From Eubacterium sp. (lineage in GTDB: Bacteria > Bacillota > Clostridia > Lachnospirales > Lachnospiraceae), in the NCBI GenBank assembly GCA_024684035.1, contig JAIKXQ010000044.1:1-64000 (forward strand): a stretch of 64,000 nt of DNA, read 5' to 3'. Made by a program: the position numbers and the translations under genes. This document shows, piece by piece, positions 54,424-63,449 of this stretch (its first letter is position 1; every line of letters starts with the position of its first letter). The notes beneath the pieces were generated by a model. That model ran no database searches. It worked only from the letters and a program-made list of their open reading frames with translations, and was not told the origin of the DNA.

Positions 54424-57400
54424 TCATGCATTGAGCAGTTTTTTCAGCCTTGCCTTCTCTTTTTTGGCATTCTTGTACCACTCGGTTGCCCAGACTCGTG
54501 TGAACTTCCAACCCATCTTCTCCATGATCTCCTGACGGAGTCTGTCTCTGTCGCGGACATTTCCCAGCCCGTGATAGGACTCGCCGTCGAATTCGATACA
54601 GAGCATATAATCGCTGCTTCCCGGTTTGCGGACAGCCAGATCTGTCTTCACCGCCGAGAGTCCGTAGTTCATATCGACTTCGAAGCCGAGGTCCCGGATG
54701 TAATCCCGAACCTCCATTTCCAGATTCTGTTCCGCGTGGGCGCTGTAGTTCACCGGTTTCTCCACGCCGAGGACAGCAGCTCCGTTCTCCGCGTAATCCA
54801 GGTACTTCTCCAGAAGTACCACACCGGCCGCGGATTTTCCGTTCACCCGGATCTCCTCGGAACGTACCGATGAGATAACCTGTATCATGCACTTTGCTCT
54901 GGTGACAGCCACGTTCAGACGTCTCTCTCCGTTCTCTGTACTGAGAATTCCGAAGGTCCTCGTCATATTTCCGATTTTGTCTTTGCCGTAGGTGACGCTG
55001 AAGATGATGGTGTCTCTCTCATCCCCCTGCACCGACTCAATGTTTTTGATGAAAAAGGGCTCTACGCTGTTGGACTCAAAGAATTTGTCAAACTCCGGAT
55101 TCTTCTTCCGGCGTTTTTCCAGAACCTGCCGGATCTGCTCCTCCTGCTCCGTGGTAAAGGATACGACACCCAGACTTCTTCTGGGATACTTCTCAATGAT
55201 CTCAAAGATCTTGTCCACAACGACTTCCGCCTCTGCGAGGTTCGTCTTCTTGTGCCTGTCGTACTGCCCGTTCGGAACGTAGGTGAAATGAACGCCTTCG
55301 GAATTCTCCCTGCCGTAGGGTGTGGGGAAGGTCGCCATTGTTCCGTTGTAAAAATACTTGTTGGAAAAGGCAATCAACGCCTCGGAGTGACTTCTGTAAT
55401 GCCATTTCAGGCGCACCTGCATGAGCGCCCTGGCGCTGAAGTCCAGAAGGGACTCCGATGACTCCGACGGAGGCATCTGCCTGGGATCACCAACCACAAT
55501 GATCTGATCTGCCCTGCTCACACAGCCCAGTGCCTCTTCCGGCGTGATCTGTGAAGCTTCCTCAAAGATTACCACATCGAAATGAATCCCGCCCGGCCGT
55601 ATGTAGCGACTCACGCTGTTTGGTGACATCATCAGACAGGGCTTGATCTCTGTGATCAGATGTCCGTACTCGTCGAACGTCTCCTCCAGGCTTCGATCCT
55701 TCAGATCCTCTGAGAGAAAACCTGCGACCGCACTGCCCGCCCCGGTTTTGTCCAGAGACGGACGGTGTCCGGAGAGCTCCGCGGCAATGACTTTTCGATT
55801 CAGATCGAACTGCACTCTGTCTTCCAGCCGGAAGGTTTTGACCATACGCTCGTGTCCGCTTCTGCTGAACTCCGCCAAAGCCGGCAACTCATGCTGAAGA
55901 TCATCGATCCAGGTGCGGATATAGGTCTTCTCATAACACTTCGCAAAGGTTTTTTCGGAGACACCGCTGTCGATCAAGGCATCCAGATATTCCAGATCAC
56001 CGTGGGCGCGCAGATCGGCCATAATCCTTCGCATCTGCTGCCATACATCCAGCTTGTCAAAGTTTTCCAGACAGTTCTTCAGTCTGGCTGAGAGCTTCCG
56101 GATATTCATTTCCTCAAAAGGAATCTCGTCCTGATCAAAAGCGCTCCGGAGATAACCGAGATCTCCGTTCTTCAGGTTGTCCATCTCCGACAGCCGATGG
56201 GACCAGGTCACGCACATTCTCTTCAGGCCGGCAAACCTGCTCTCCTTGAGCGTTGTGAAGCGGCCGAAGTCCGTCCCTGTCCGAAGCATGGCCTGAAAAC
56301 GTTCTCTCTGCCCGCGGATTCTGTCCCAATCGGACTCGATTCCCTCGTAGATGCTGCCGACTCTTCCTCTGACAACCGCGTCCGCCTTCTCGAATCTCTT
56401 CTGAGCCTTCTGATACTGCACAAGTAGCTGGACGTCGCGAAGAGCCGTGCGGTAATCCGTCTTCTTTCCGTCCTTCCGGTGCATCCGCAGCTTGTTGATG
56501 ATGTCCTTGTATTCCGGACTCATCAGCCGGTTCATCTTGCCTCCGAATTCCAGGAGTTTCTGTTCCATATCCTCCGCGTCAATTCCCAGCACATCCATGC
56601 GGTAGTTTTTGAAGATTTCTTTTTCCAGCGTCCCCTGGGAAGACGAGAGGAGGCTGATCTGCTTGAAGGCGTCGTCGATTCTTACCAGTTCCTCCGGCTG
56701 GAAGAAAGCCTCCGTGATCAGCGTATCCTGTGCCATAAAATCAATGACTCTCCGGCACTCTTTCAGCGAACTCAGAGAGACCGCCGGCAGACCCAGGAGG
56801 TTCGGAATCTCCGCGGTGACGGTGCTCATCTCATCAAGCCAGCGGGTAAACCTTGTCAGCGTGTACTTCAGTCGTCTCCGGTTGTCTACGGTCTGATCCG
56901 GATCTATATAACCATACCAGGGGTTCAGGTGATAATCGTAAACGCCTCCCGCCACCTGATCCGCATAGGCCGCGAGAAGGTCGCAGGTCTTGTGAAGATC
57001 CTCCTCGGAAAGATTCCGTATATCGGGAATCATATAATCAATGTCCGGAACCCCGTGATAAAGGGCTGCCTCCTCGTACAACTGCCACAAAGACATATTC
57101 ACACCGCTGTTGATCTGGTGGAGCTGCCGCTGATAATCATCCAGCTTTTTTACAGCCTCCTGCTTTTTCCGGATCTCCTCACCGGTACCTCTCCGGATCT
57201 GGGATGCGGGCAGATAGAGGGCGTGATTGACATCCGCCAGGACGCGTCCCCGGTCTTCCTCCGGGGAGTGAATGCACAGACAGAAATCTCCGAGGCCAAC
57301 CATCTCAAGGTTGTGGTAGACCACATCCATCGCCGCTTTTTTCTCGGAGACAAAGAGCACCTTCTTTCCGTCGTAGAGGAGTTCCGCGATGATATTTGTG

Positions 57401-57720
57401 ACCGTCTGGCTCTTTCCTGTCCCGGGCGGTCCCTCCAGCACAAAGTTTTTCCCCTGCTTTGCCATCTGGATCGCTGCAATCTGACTGCAGTCCGCATCAG
57501 ACACATTGTGAAGCGACACCAGCAGCTCATCGGATGTCTCCGCACTTTCGATTTCATCGATAAATCCCACATCTGCATCCTGCTGATCATACAGAAGGCT
57601 CACGGAGGGCTGGCGGATAATCCATTCCGCGTGATCCGTGAGATCCTGAATAATCGCCTCATTCTTGGCCGCAGAATCCGTAAGACGTGAAATGATCGTT
57701 TCGAGTTTTTTTCGATCCAT
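54424..57720 (-). CDS. SF1 helicase with C-terminal PD-(D/E)XK-type nuclease domain (AAA/DUF3320-like)
   Basis: 1,098 residues from ATG 57720 (AGGG upstream; ATG 57738 lacks an RBS). Walker A GPPGTGKSQT near residue 100, motif II VVIFEEASQIT, motif III VVGDPRQMPPS, motif VI LNVAVTRAKCMIQV. The C-terminal 90 residues (YGLSAVKTDLAVRK, MLCIEFDGESYHG, FTRVWATEWY) match the Vsr/REase_MTES_1575-type nuclease fold. Related proteins are often 1,500-2,000 residues with an N-terminal DUF4011 domain; here only about 95 residues precede Walker A, so this is a short or truncated form. Such helicase-nucleases occur in anti-phage islands and as genomic orphans. Solitary gene. Confidence 0.85.
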   Translation of the reverse strand: MDRKKLETIISRLTDSAAKNEAIIQDLTDHAEWIIRQPSVSLLYDQQDADVGFIDEIESAETSDELLVSLHNVSDADCSQIAAIQMAKQGKNFVLEGPPGTGKSQTVTNIIAELLYDGKKVLFVSEKKAAMDVVYHNLEMVGLGDFCLCIHSPEEDRGRVLADVNHALYLPASQIRRGTGEEIRKKQEAVKKLDDYQRQLHQINSGVNMSLWQLYEEAALYHGVPDIDYMIPDIRNLSEEDLHKTCDLLAAYADQVAGGVYDYHLNPWYGYIDPDQTVDNRRRLKYTLTRFTRWLDEMSTVTAEIPNLLGLPAVSLSSLKECRRVIDFMAQDTLITEAFFQPEELVRIDDAFKQISLLSSSQGTLEKEIFKNYRMDVLGIDAEDMEQKLLEFGGKMNRLMSPEYKDIINKLRMHRKDGKKTDYRTALRDVQLLVQYQKAQKRFEKADAVVRGRVGSIYEGIESDWDRIRGQRERFQAMLRTGTDFGRFTTLKESRFAGLKRMCVTWSHRLSEMDNLKNGDLGYLRSAFDQDEIPFEEMNIRKLSARLKNCLENFDKLDVWQQMRRIMADLRAHGDLEYLDALIDSGVSEKTFAKCYEKTYIRTWIDDLQHELPALAEFSRSGHERMVKTFRLEDRVQFDLNRKVIAAELSGHRPSLDKTGAGSAVAGFLSEDLKDRSLEETFDEYGHLITEIKPCLMMSPNSVSRYIRPGGIHFDVVIFEEASQITPEEALGCVSRADQIIVVGDPRQMPPSESSESLLDFSARALMQVRLKWHYRSHSEALIAFSNKYFYNGTMATFPTPYGRENSEGVHFTYVPNGQYDRHKKTNLAEAEVVVDKIFEIIEKYPRRSLGVVSFTTEQEEQIRQVLEKRRKKNPEFDKFFESNSVEPFFIKNIESVQGDERDTIIFSVTYGKDKIGNMTRTFGILSTENGERRLNVAVTRAKCMIQVISSVRSEEIRVNGKSAAGVVLLEKYLDYAENGAAVLGVEKPVNYSAHAEQNLEMEVRDYIRDLGFEVDMNYGLSAVKTDLAVRKPGSSDYMLCIEFDGESYHGLGNVRDRDRLRQEIMEKMGWKFTRVWATEWYKNAKKEKARLKKLLNA

Positions 57721-57896
57721 GGACACCCTGCCTTTCATATTTTCACTGAGGAGCTATTGTTATCTGATTTTTGCAAATATATACACTGTTTAAATAATGT
57801 CATCTTTCAGACAAGTATAACATAATCTATATATATATAGCAAAAATATATGATAATTGCTACGACATCGATCTTGCGAGTGTGCGATCCAGTTGT

Positions 57897-60002
57897 TCAT
57901 CCGGCGGTCAACGCACCCACATCCGTCCCTCTAAGCAACTGTTCCAGCTCCAGAAAATCGCCTCTGTAATCCGGCAGGATCCGCTCCCTGCCCTCTTCCA
58001 TCAGAGCCTCCTCTATCACCTTCGCCAGTTTCTTCTCATTATCAAGAAAGAAAACGTACCCGCAGTCACGCACAGTACGGAATGTTTCCCGTATCTTGAA
58101 GTGCGAGCCACCGATAACAACACAGGGGGTTCTGGTGATGACGGCAAATAGCATTCCGTGAAGACGATCCGTGACGATCAGTTTTCTGCCGGAGAACAGT
58201 CGCCACTTGTTTTTCAAAAGATTCTCTGCCTCTGCCTCCTTCAATTCCCGGTGGACACAGGTATCCGTGACGAAAACATCGTCCGTAAAGGTCCGGCAGA
58301 TACGGATGATCTTTTCCTTATCGGCTCCGGTAAGCCGTCCCTCCCGATCCGAACGGAGAGCCAGGAGTATTCCATGCCTCATTCCTTTTTCTTCCGCCAC
58401 GTTCCCGAGAGAGAGCACCATATCCTTCATGGGGATCACCCTTGCGGAAAAATTCTTTCTGAGAAAATCTTCGGACTGGCGATCCCTTGCGCAGATCGTG
58501 AGATCCCGACATCTCCCAAATACCTTCCGGTCCTCTTTGAGTTCCTCGTCTCCTCCCTCGTCCTTTGCGTAGTACACCGTCTGAGGCAGGATGATGATCC
58601 GGTTGTTCCGGAAACTCCGGATGACCTTCCGACGAAAGATCTCCGCAAAATCATACATGCTTCCGAGATTTCCGCCTCCCTGCAAAATGATGATATCCTC
58701 CGGTCCCGAGACGCGCCGCAGACTCCGGATCCCGGGCACGGTGTCCCAGCCTCCCACGGTAAAGACCTGGGCCTTCCCGTCTCTTTTGGCATACTCCTTC
58801 AGATATTTCTCTGTTGCGTAACGGATGGCATGATCACCGAGATTGTCAAAACAGGGCAGTTCAAAGTATACAAGTCTTCTGGTCTTTCCCTTCTCCAGAT
58901 CAAAAGGCAGCCGTCCCATGGATATCTTCGCGGCCATCCTCGCCTCCACAGAGCAGACCGCGTTTACCAGATCTTTCGTTCGGAGAAAAACCCGGAATGT
59001 TGCCGGTCCCTGCAGATAAAGATGAAAAATCCTCTTGTCTTTAGATGAAATATTCCGGTCGGCCATGATCGCCTCCCGGTTCAACCGCAGATAATTCTGG
59101 GCAAGAGAAGCGTCCTCCCTTTTCCCCACCAGATAAGCTGTTCGGATATCTGAGTACAGATAAGGAATCAACTTCTCCATGGCCCTGCCTGCAAGTTCCT
59201 CTTCATGCTTGTCCCGCAGAAAATCCCGTCTTTCTATCATGGACAGAACCATGGCGTGATTGTTCTCATGCCATTTCTCCAAGGATTCCTTCCCGGATAT
59301 GCTGTTGCTTCGAATCCGGTAATACAACAAGTGATCCGGTATGTGTACGATCCTCTCCGCCTTGTCGAAAAGCCTGTACGTTGTTGCAATATCCTCGTAG
59401 ATCCTGCCTTCCGGATAACGGACACCCTCGTACAACTCCCGGTCCACCAGCTTCCCCCAGGCATAACTGCGGATTTCCCTGTCCTCGATCAGGGCGGAAA
59501 GAGCATCAAAACGTCCCATTACTTCCACCCGGTCTTCCACCGGGTCCTCCATGGTGATCCTGTCCCCCCGGATCATGTAATGGGCGCAGATGGCGATCTG
59601 GGCATGCTGCTCCCTTCGGGCAAGACAAAGCTTCTCCAGCGCCTCCGGGGCCAGATAATCGTCGCTATCCAGGCAGAAGATACAATCCCCGGATGCGTGA
59701 TCCAGCGCGATATTCCTTGCCGCCGACAATCCCCTGTTCTTTGTATGGATCACGCGAATCCTGGGATCTGTCCGTGCATAACTGTCACAGATCCCGGGAC
59801 ACCGGTCCGGAGAACCATCATCCACCAACAGCACCTCAATATTTTCCCAGGTCTGCCGGAGAACGGAATCCAGACATTCTTCCAGGTAAGCCTCCACCTT
59901 GTACACAGGAATCACTACGCTGACCAGTTCTCCCTGTTCCTCTATCCCTTTCGACCGGGATTTTCGGTCTTCCTGATATCGAAACGCTCCACCCTTGTCC
60001 AT
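57897..60002 (-). CDS. GT2 glycosyltransferase fused to polysaccharide pyruvyl transferase
   Basis: 701 residues. N-terminal GT2 domain (about residues 27-250): VSVVIPVYKVEAYLEECLDS, VDDGSPD, metal-binding DSDD in FCLDSDDYL. C-terminal polysaccharide-pyruvyl-transferase domain (about 385-680): FELPCFDNLGDHAI, ILQGGGNLGSMY, TDRLHGMLFAVI, PCVVIGGSHFK. The pyruvyl-transferase family adds ketal pyruvate to sugars in cell-wall polymers. The fusion suggests one protein adding and capping a sugar. No signal peptide. 4 bases after the response regulator; last gene of the cluster, GAGGTGAG RBS. Confidence 0.85.
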   Translation of the reverse strand: MDKGGAFRYQEDRKSRSKGIEEQGELVSVVIPVYKVEAYLEECLDSVLRQTWENIEVLLVDDGSPDRCPGICDSYARTDPRIRVIHTKNRGLSAARNIALDHASGDCIFCLDSDDYLAPEALEKLCLARREQHAQIAICAHYMIRGDRITMEDPVEDRVEVMGRFDALSALIEDREIRSYAWGKLVDRELYEGVRYPEGRIYEDIATTYRLFDKAERIVHIPDHLLYYRIRSNSISGKESLEKWHENNHAMVLSMIERRDFLRDKHEEELAGRAMEKLIPYLYSDIRTAYLVGKREDASLAQNYLRLNREAIMADRNISSKDKRIFHLYLQGPATFRVFLRTKDLVNAVCSVEARMAAKISMGRLPFDLEKGKTRRLVYFELPCFDNLGDHAIRYATEKYLKEYAKRDGKAQVFTVGGWDTVPGIRSLRRVSGPEDIIILQGGGNLGSMYDFAEIFRRKVIRSFRNNRIIILPQTVYYAKDEGGDEELKEDRKVFGRCRDLTICARDRQSEDFLRKNFSARVIPMKDMVLSLGNVAEEKGMRHGILLALRSDREGRLTGADKEKIIRICRTFTDDVFVTDTCVHRELKEAEAENLLKNKWRLFSGRKLIVTDRLHGMLFAVITRTPCVVIGGSHFKIRETFRTVRDCGYVFFLDNEKKLAKVIEEALMEEGRERILPDYRGDFLELEQLLRGTDVGALTAG

Positions 60003-60006
60003 AGTC

Positions 60007-60738
60007 TCACCTCATCAGTCTGTTTAAACGATATCCTTTTCCCCATACAGTTTCGATCAGATTGTTGCGCCCGGTGTACACGGCCAGTTTCTTCCTGAGC
60101 CTGGAAATATACACCATGAGCGACTGCCTGTCCGACTCCTGATAGATGCCGAAGAGCTTTGTTCCGATATCCTCAAAACTCACCGGCTTTTCAGTATTCT
60201 GCATCAGATAGAGAAGCAGCTCATACTCCCGGTTGGAGAGCTGTACTTCCTGGCCGTCACAGGTAATCATCCTGCGATCCAGTTCCGCAACCAGCGGAGG
60301 AACAGAAATCGTCAGTTTTCCCGCTTCCTTCTGCTTCTGCTCCAGCTGCTGGGTTTTTCTGTACCAGCGGACATTGGCCATGATCCGCATGTAGAGTTCT
60401 GAGAAACTGCAGGGTTTTTCGATATAGTCATCCGCCCCGGCATGAAAGCCCATAATCTTTTCTTCCTCCGGAGCCTTCTCCGTCAGAAAAAGCACCGGCA
60501 CATCCGAGAAATCACGGATTTTTCTGCAGGCACTGACGCCGTCTTTCTCAGGCTCTTTTACATCCAGAACAACACAATCCGGCTGAAACTGCTCCACGGC
60601 ATCCACGGCCATCTGCGAATCTGTCAGTGTCATCACTCTGCAGCTGGTTTTCGCAAAAGCGTTGTTCAACTCGATGATCTCCGTGTCATCGTCAATCAAC
60701 AGAATCCTGAAGTTTTCGTCTCTCTCTTCTACGCTCAT
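60007..60738 (-). CDS. OmpR/PhoB-family response regulator (orphan)
   Basis: 243 residues. Receiver domain (about 8-125): acidic LLIDDD, phospho-Asp in VVLDVKEPEKDG, FLTEKAPEEE with the conserved Lys in YIEKPCSF. Winged-helix DNA-binding domain (about 140-240): LSNREYELLLYL, SLMVYISRLRKKL, VWGKGYRL. Start overlaps the stop of the kinase-GT gene (ATGA), so it is co-translated with peptide-tailoring enzymes. No histidine kinase in the window. It may respond to or regulate the cluster. Confidence 0.9.
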   Translation of the reverse strand: MSVEERDENFRILLIDDDTEIIELNNAFAKTSCRVMTLTDSQMAVDAVEQFQPDCVVLDVKEPEKDGVSACRKIRDFSDVPVLFLTEKAPEEEKIMGFHAGADDYIEKPCSFSELYMRIMANVRWYRKTQQLEQKQKEAGKLTISVPPLVAELDRRMITCDGQEVQLSNREYELLLYLMQNTEKPVSFEDIGTKLFGIYQESDRQSLMVYISRLRKKLAVYTGRNNLIETVWGKGYRLNRLMR

Positions 60739-62933
60739 TGCTGACCTCCCCTTTTTTCTCGCAATCGTTTTCTGATTTCCCCGGCAATGTACATTCTGTA
60801 CGCCCGCTTCATATAGCGGTAGCCTGCCGCCTTCACTGACGCCCGTCCCCGAAGTCTTCCTCTGGCCTTCTCATAAAACTCTCTATACTCTCTTCCAAGT
60901 TTTGCTGCCACATCCAGGTATCCGCTCATCTCCGCCTCTGTCTCCAGTCTCGCCAGATTTCCGAGACAGAAGGAAAGATCCCTCTCGAAGATTTCTTCGT
61001 CACCCAGCGCTTCCATGATGCCATTCTGCTTTCGCAACGCCGTACCGTAGTCTTCATAATAGAACGGTTCTCTTCTGTGACAGACACTGTCTTTCCGTTG
61101 CCGGTAGCAGTACAGACGCCTGCCGATCCACGTCGCTTTTCCGGCGCCGTCAAGAACCTCGGCATTAAATACAAGATCCTCCATGGCCTTCAAATCCGGA
61201 AATCTCCTGTCTCCGATGAGTTCCCGCCGGTAAAGTTTGTTCCAGCACCAGGTCACCATCCCCGCGAAATCATCCTGAAAATGCCTCAGGAGTTCCTTTC
61301 TTTCTTCGATCCTTAAGGGTTCTCCCGGCACGCTGTCGTCTTTCGGTGCATCTGCTCTTTGTTGCTCCTCTGCGTCAACTTCCGCTGATTCCGGCGAAGG
61401 ACGCATCTTTGAAATCGCCCCCAAAGCCTCCGGCGACGGATGTGCGTCTGCATCAACTGCCCGTTCATGGCAGATGACTACGTCCACGTCTTCCCGCATG
61501 GCAACTCCGTACATTTCCTGCAGATAATCCGCCTCCATCCAGTCATCCGGATCCGCGAAGGCAAGCCATCGTCCCTTCGCCGCGTCCAGACCGGTATTTT
61601 TTGCGGCGGACACTCCCTGATTTTCCTGCGTGAGAATCCTCACTGACCAGCCTTCCCGACTCTTACAGCCGGCCTGATATTCCTCCAGAATTCTTCCGCT
61701 TCCGTCTGTGGAGCCGTCATTCACAAAGATGACCTCCAGGCTTTTGCATTTCTGCGCGTCCAGGCCTGTCAAAAAGTCAGGAAGCCATTTTTCCATATTG
61801 TACACCGGGACGATCAGACTGATTTCCGGACGAGACTGCTCTTCTTGTCCAAAGTCTGCCATCTCCCCGTCCTTTTCCGGCTTTCCTTCTCCGGATTTCG
61901 CTCTGACTGTATCTCCTGACACAGCAGCCTCTCCATTACCGGAAGCCTCACTCTTCGTCTCATCCAGTTTTGCTGTCACCGCGTCCCGAATCTGACGGAG
62001 CGTATCCTTATCCTCCGGCCGGGTGACCTCATACACCGGTACCCCTGCGATGGCCAGCATGGTCTCCATCATCCAGGGCGGAACGCCGTATTCTTTATAG
62101 CAGGAGGAATTGTAGATACAGCCGAAGAGCTTTTTCAGTTTATCAATTCCCGTAAGCTCCTCGATTTCGACCTCCGTAACCGGAGCTTTCTTCAAAATCC
62201 AGATGGTCTCCAGCCTGTGGGGGCCCTGCTTGAAACTCTCTTTTTCCGACACGCCGTATTTCATCCGCTTCCCGTCGGGAACAAAGATCATATCTTCCCT
62301 GCTGCGCCCCTCGATGGCATTTTCCATTAGCCTTCGAAGAGGGTAGGCACCGTAGCCCATGACCCCCTCTTCTCCAAAGGAACGGAAGAGCACAGAATCG
62401 TCGGAGGCGAAACCTGCTCCATCCGAGAGAAGCGCATCACTCAGCGTCGACTTTCCGCTGCCGCTGTCCCCGGTAATCAGAATCATACCTTTGTGTCCCT
62501 TCGGAAGAATCGCGCTTCCGTGAAAGATCATCTCTTTTCGCTGAGCCGCCAGCACCGTGAAAATATTGTTCAACAGCCACTGGTCTCTCCGGTAGATATC
62601 CTCCGTGAGGAAACGGCAGCGGATACAGTCCCCGTTGGAGACCAGAAAGAAACCGATGCCGTCGATGTAGATCTCCCGCCCCTCCGCTGTTTTTCTCTGA
62701 ATGATGGTCGTGAGAACATCATCCTTGTCCTTCAGTTTTTGTTTTTGCATCTCCGGCGTTCCCGAATCACCGACCGCCTCCCGGTATTTCAAAAGAGAAG
62801 CATAGCCTTCTTCCAGCGGATCCAGATAAAGCCGCACGTCCGGCCGGATCTTTTCATCCGAACAACTCTCTGCAGCCGTCGGAATCTCAAACTCTGAGGC
62901 AACTCTCAGGTTGTAAATCTGATATACATACAT
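60735..62933 (-). CDS. HPr-kinase-like domain fused to GT2 glycosyltransferase
   Basis: 732 residues. N-terminal part (about 1-325) resembles the HprK-like kinases of lasso-peptide clusters: an N-terminal module ending DGIGFFLVSNGD, then MIFHGSAIL, P-loop ITGDSGSGKSTLSDALL (about 152-168), GFASDDSVLF and a C-terminal helical tail. A disordered Glu/Gly/Ser linker (about 325-365) joins a GT2 domain: ISLIVPVYNMEKWLPDFL, FVNDGSTDGSG, DPDDW in FADPDDWME, then a helical C-terminus with Arg-rich end. Kinase-GT2 in one chain suggests phosphorylation followed by glycosylation of the peptide. GGGGGAAG RBS. Confidence 0.82.
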   Translation of the reverse strand: MYVYQIYNLRVASEFEIPTAAESCSDEKIRPDVRLYLDPLEEGYASLLKYREAVGDSGTPEMQKQKLKDKDDVLTTIIQRKTAEGREIYIDGIGFFLVSNGDCIRCRFLTEDIYRRDQWLLNNIFTVLAAQRKEMIFHGSAILPKGHKGMILITGDSGSGKSTLSDALLSDGAGFASDDSVLFRSFGEEGVMGYGAYPLRRLMENAIEGRSREDMIFVPDGKRMKYGVSEKESFKQGPHRLETIWILKKAPVTEVEIEELTGIDKLKKLFGCIYNSSCYKEYGVPPWMMETMLAIAGVPVYEVTRPEDKDTLRQIRDAVTAKLDETKSEASGNGEAAVSGDTVRAKSGEGKPEKDGEMADFGQEEQSRPEISLIVPVYNMEKWLPDFLTGLDAQKCKSLEVIFVNDGSTDGSGRILEEYQAGCKSREGWSVRILTQENQGVSAAKNTGLDAAKGRWLAFADPDDWMEADYLQEMYGVAMREDVDVVICHERAVDADAHPSPEALGAISKMRPSPESAEVDAEEQQRADAPKDDSVPGEPLRIEERKELLRHFQDDFAGMVTWCWNKLYRRELIGDRRFPDLKAMEDLVFNAEVLDGAGKATWIGRRLYCYRQRKDSVCHRREPFYYEDYGTALRKQNGIMEALGDEEIFERDLSFCLGNLARLETEAEMSGYLDVAAKLGREYREFYEKARGRLRGRASVKAAGYRYMKRAYRMYIAGEIRKRLREKRGGQQ

Positions 62934-62977
62934 AACTTCCCCCCCTTCTGTCTCCGGAACGCCGGAAACGTTTCAAG

Positions 62978-63151
62978 AACAAAGTCCGCAAGCGGACTTC
63001 GACTCCCTCAGCCCCTCATTCCTGAGGGGAGCGCTGCAGGACTTTGGCGCGCGAGCAGAATCGCGAAGCGATCTTCCCATCTGCGAGCTGCGCATCTAAG
63101 CGGAGCGTTTTGTCTCATAGGGAATGCGAAGCAATTTCCTATGAGATAAAA
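62978..63151 (+). repeat. Family A intergenic repeat, copy A4
   Basis: The best match to A3 and A1: AACAAAGTCCGCAAGCGGAC, GCGCGAGCAGAATCGCGAAG and the hairpin GTCTCATAGG ... CCTATGAGAT. It lies between the precursor's terminator and the tailoring genes, so it separates two transcripts. Confidence 0.87.
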
Positions 63152-63186
63152 AAGAAAACAGGATTTCCCCTATAGGAAATCCTGTT
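63148..63186 (-). terminator. Terminator of the precursor-peptide gene
   Basis: AACAGGATTTCC (63157-63168) with GGAAATCCTGTT (63175-63186), perfect. On the minus strand the stem is followed by TTCTTTTTT. It would limit read-through, favouring high peptide over enzyme levels. Confidence 0.85.
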
Positions 63187-63236
63187 CCAAATCACTCCAA
63201 AAAAGTGTGTTTCTTGTCGCCTGCTAATCCAAATCC

Positions 63237-63422
63237 TTACTGAATGATATTCTCTCTAGGTGTACCAGACGCGAGACCATACTCTTCCTTCCATCCTTTA
63301 ATTGCACCGTTCTCATCGAAAACCGCATATTTTATGTAGTCTACGTTGTTCGGATTATTCGGTCCAAAAGCAGTCTGTGCAAGATTCAAAACTTTAAACT
63401 CAGGATTTACCCAATTTTTCAT
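63237..63422 (-). CDS. Lasso-type RiPP precursor peptide candidate (61 residues)
   Basis: Leader matches the lasso leader-binding pattern (aromatic)-x-x-P-x-(hydrophobic): Trp4, Pro7, Phe9, with L-N-L-A-Q-T-A ending at residue 18. If Thr17 is at -2 as in most lasso leaders, the core starts at Phe19 and Asp28 is position 10, one too far for a known 7-9 ring. If the core starts at Gly20, Asp28 is position 9 and a Gly-Asp ring fits. The remainder (about 33 residues, YIKYAVFDENG... to ENIIQ) is long for a lasso tail and may be a follower. Ser52 and Thr54 are possible phosphorylation sites. AGGAGG RBS 8 bases upstream; own promoter and terminator. Confidence 0.75.
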   Translation of the reverse strand: MKNWVNPEFKVLNLAQTAFGPNNPNNVDYIKYAVFDENGAIKGWKEEYGLASGTPRENIIQ

Positions 63423-63449
63423 GATAGACTCCTCCTTTTATTCATGAAC

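Larger units (their letters stand above)
62934..63236. other. Spacer between the kinase-GT gene and the precursor gene
   Basis: 303 bases: repeat A4, then the precursor's terminator, then about 50 bases with nothing recognised. No gene. Confidence 0.65.

Noticed and set aside
62978..63151. Repeat A4 as part of the RiPP system
   Set aside because: The same element occurs at three unrelated loci, so it is not specific to the cluster.
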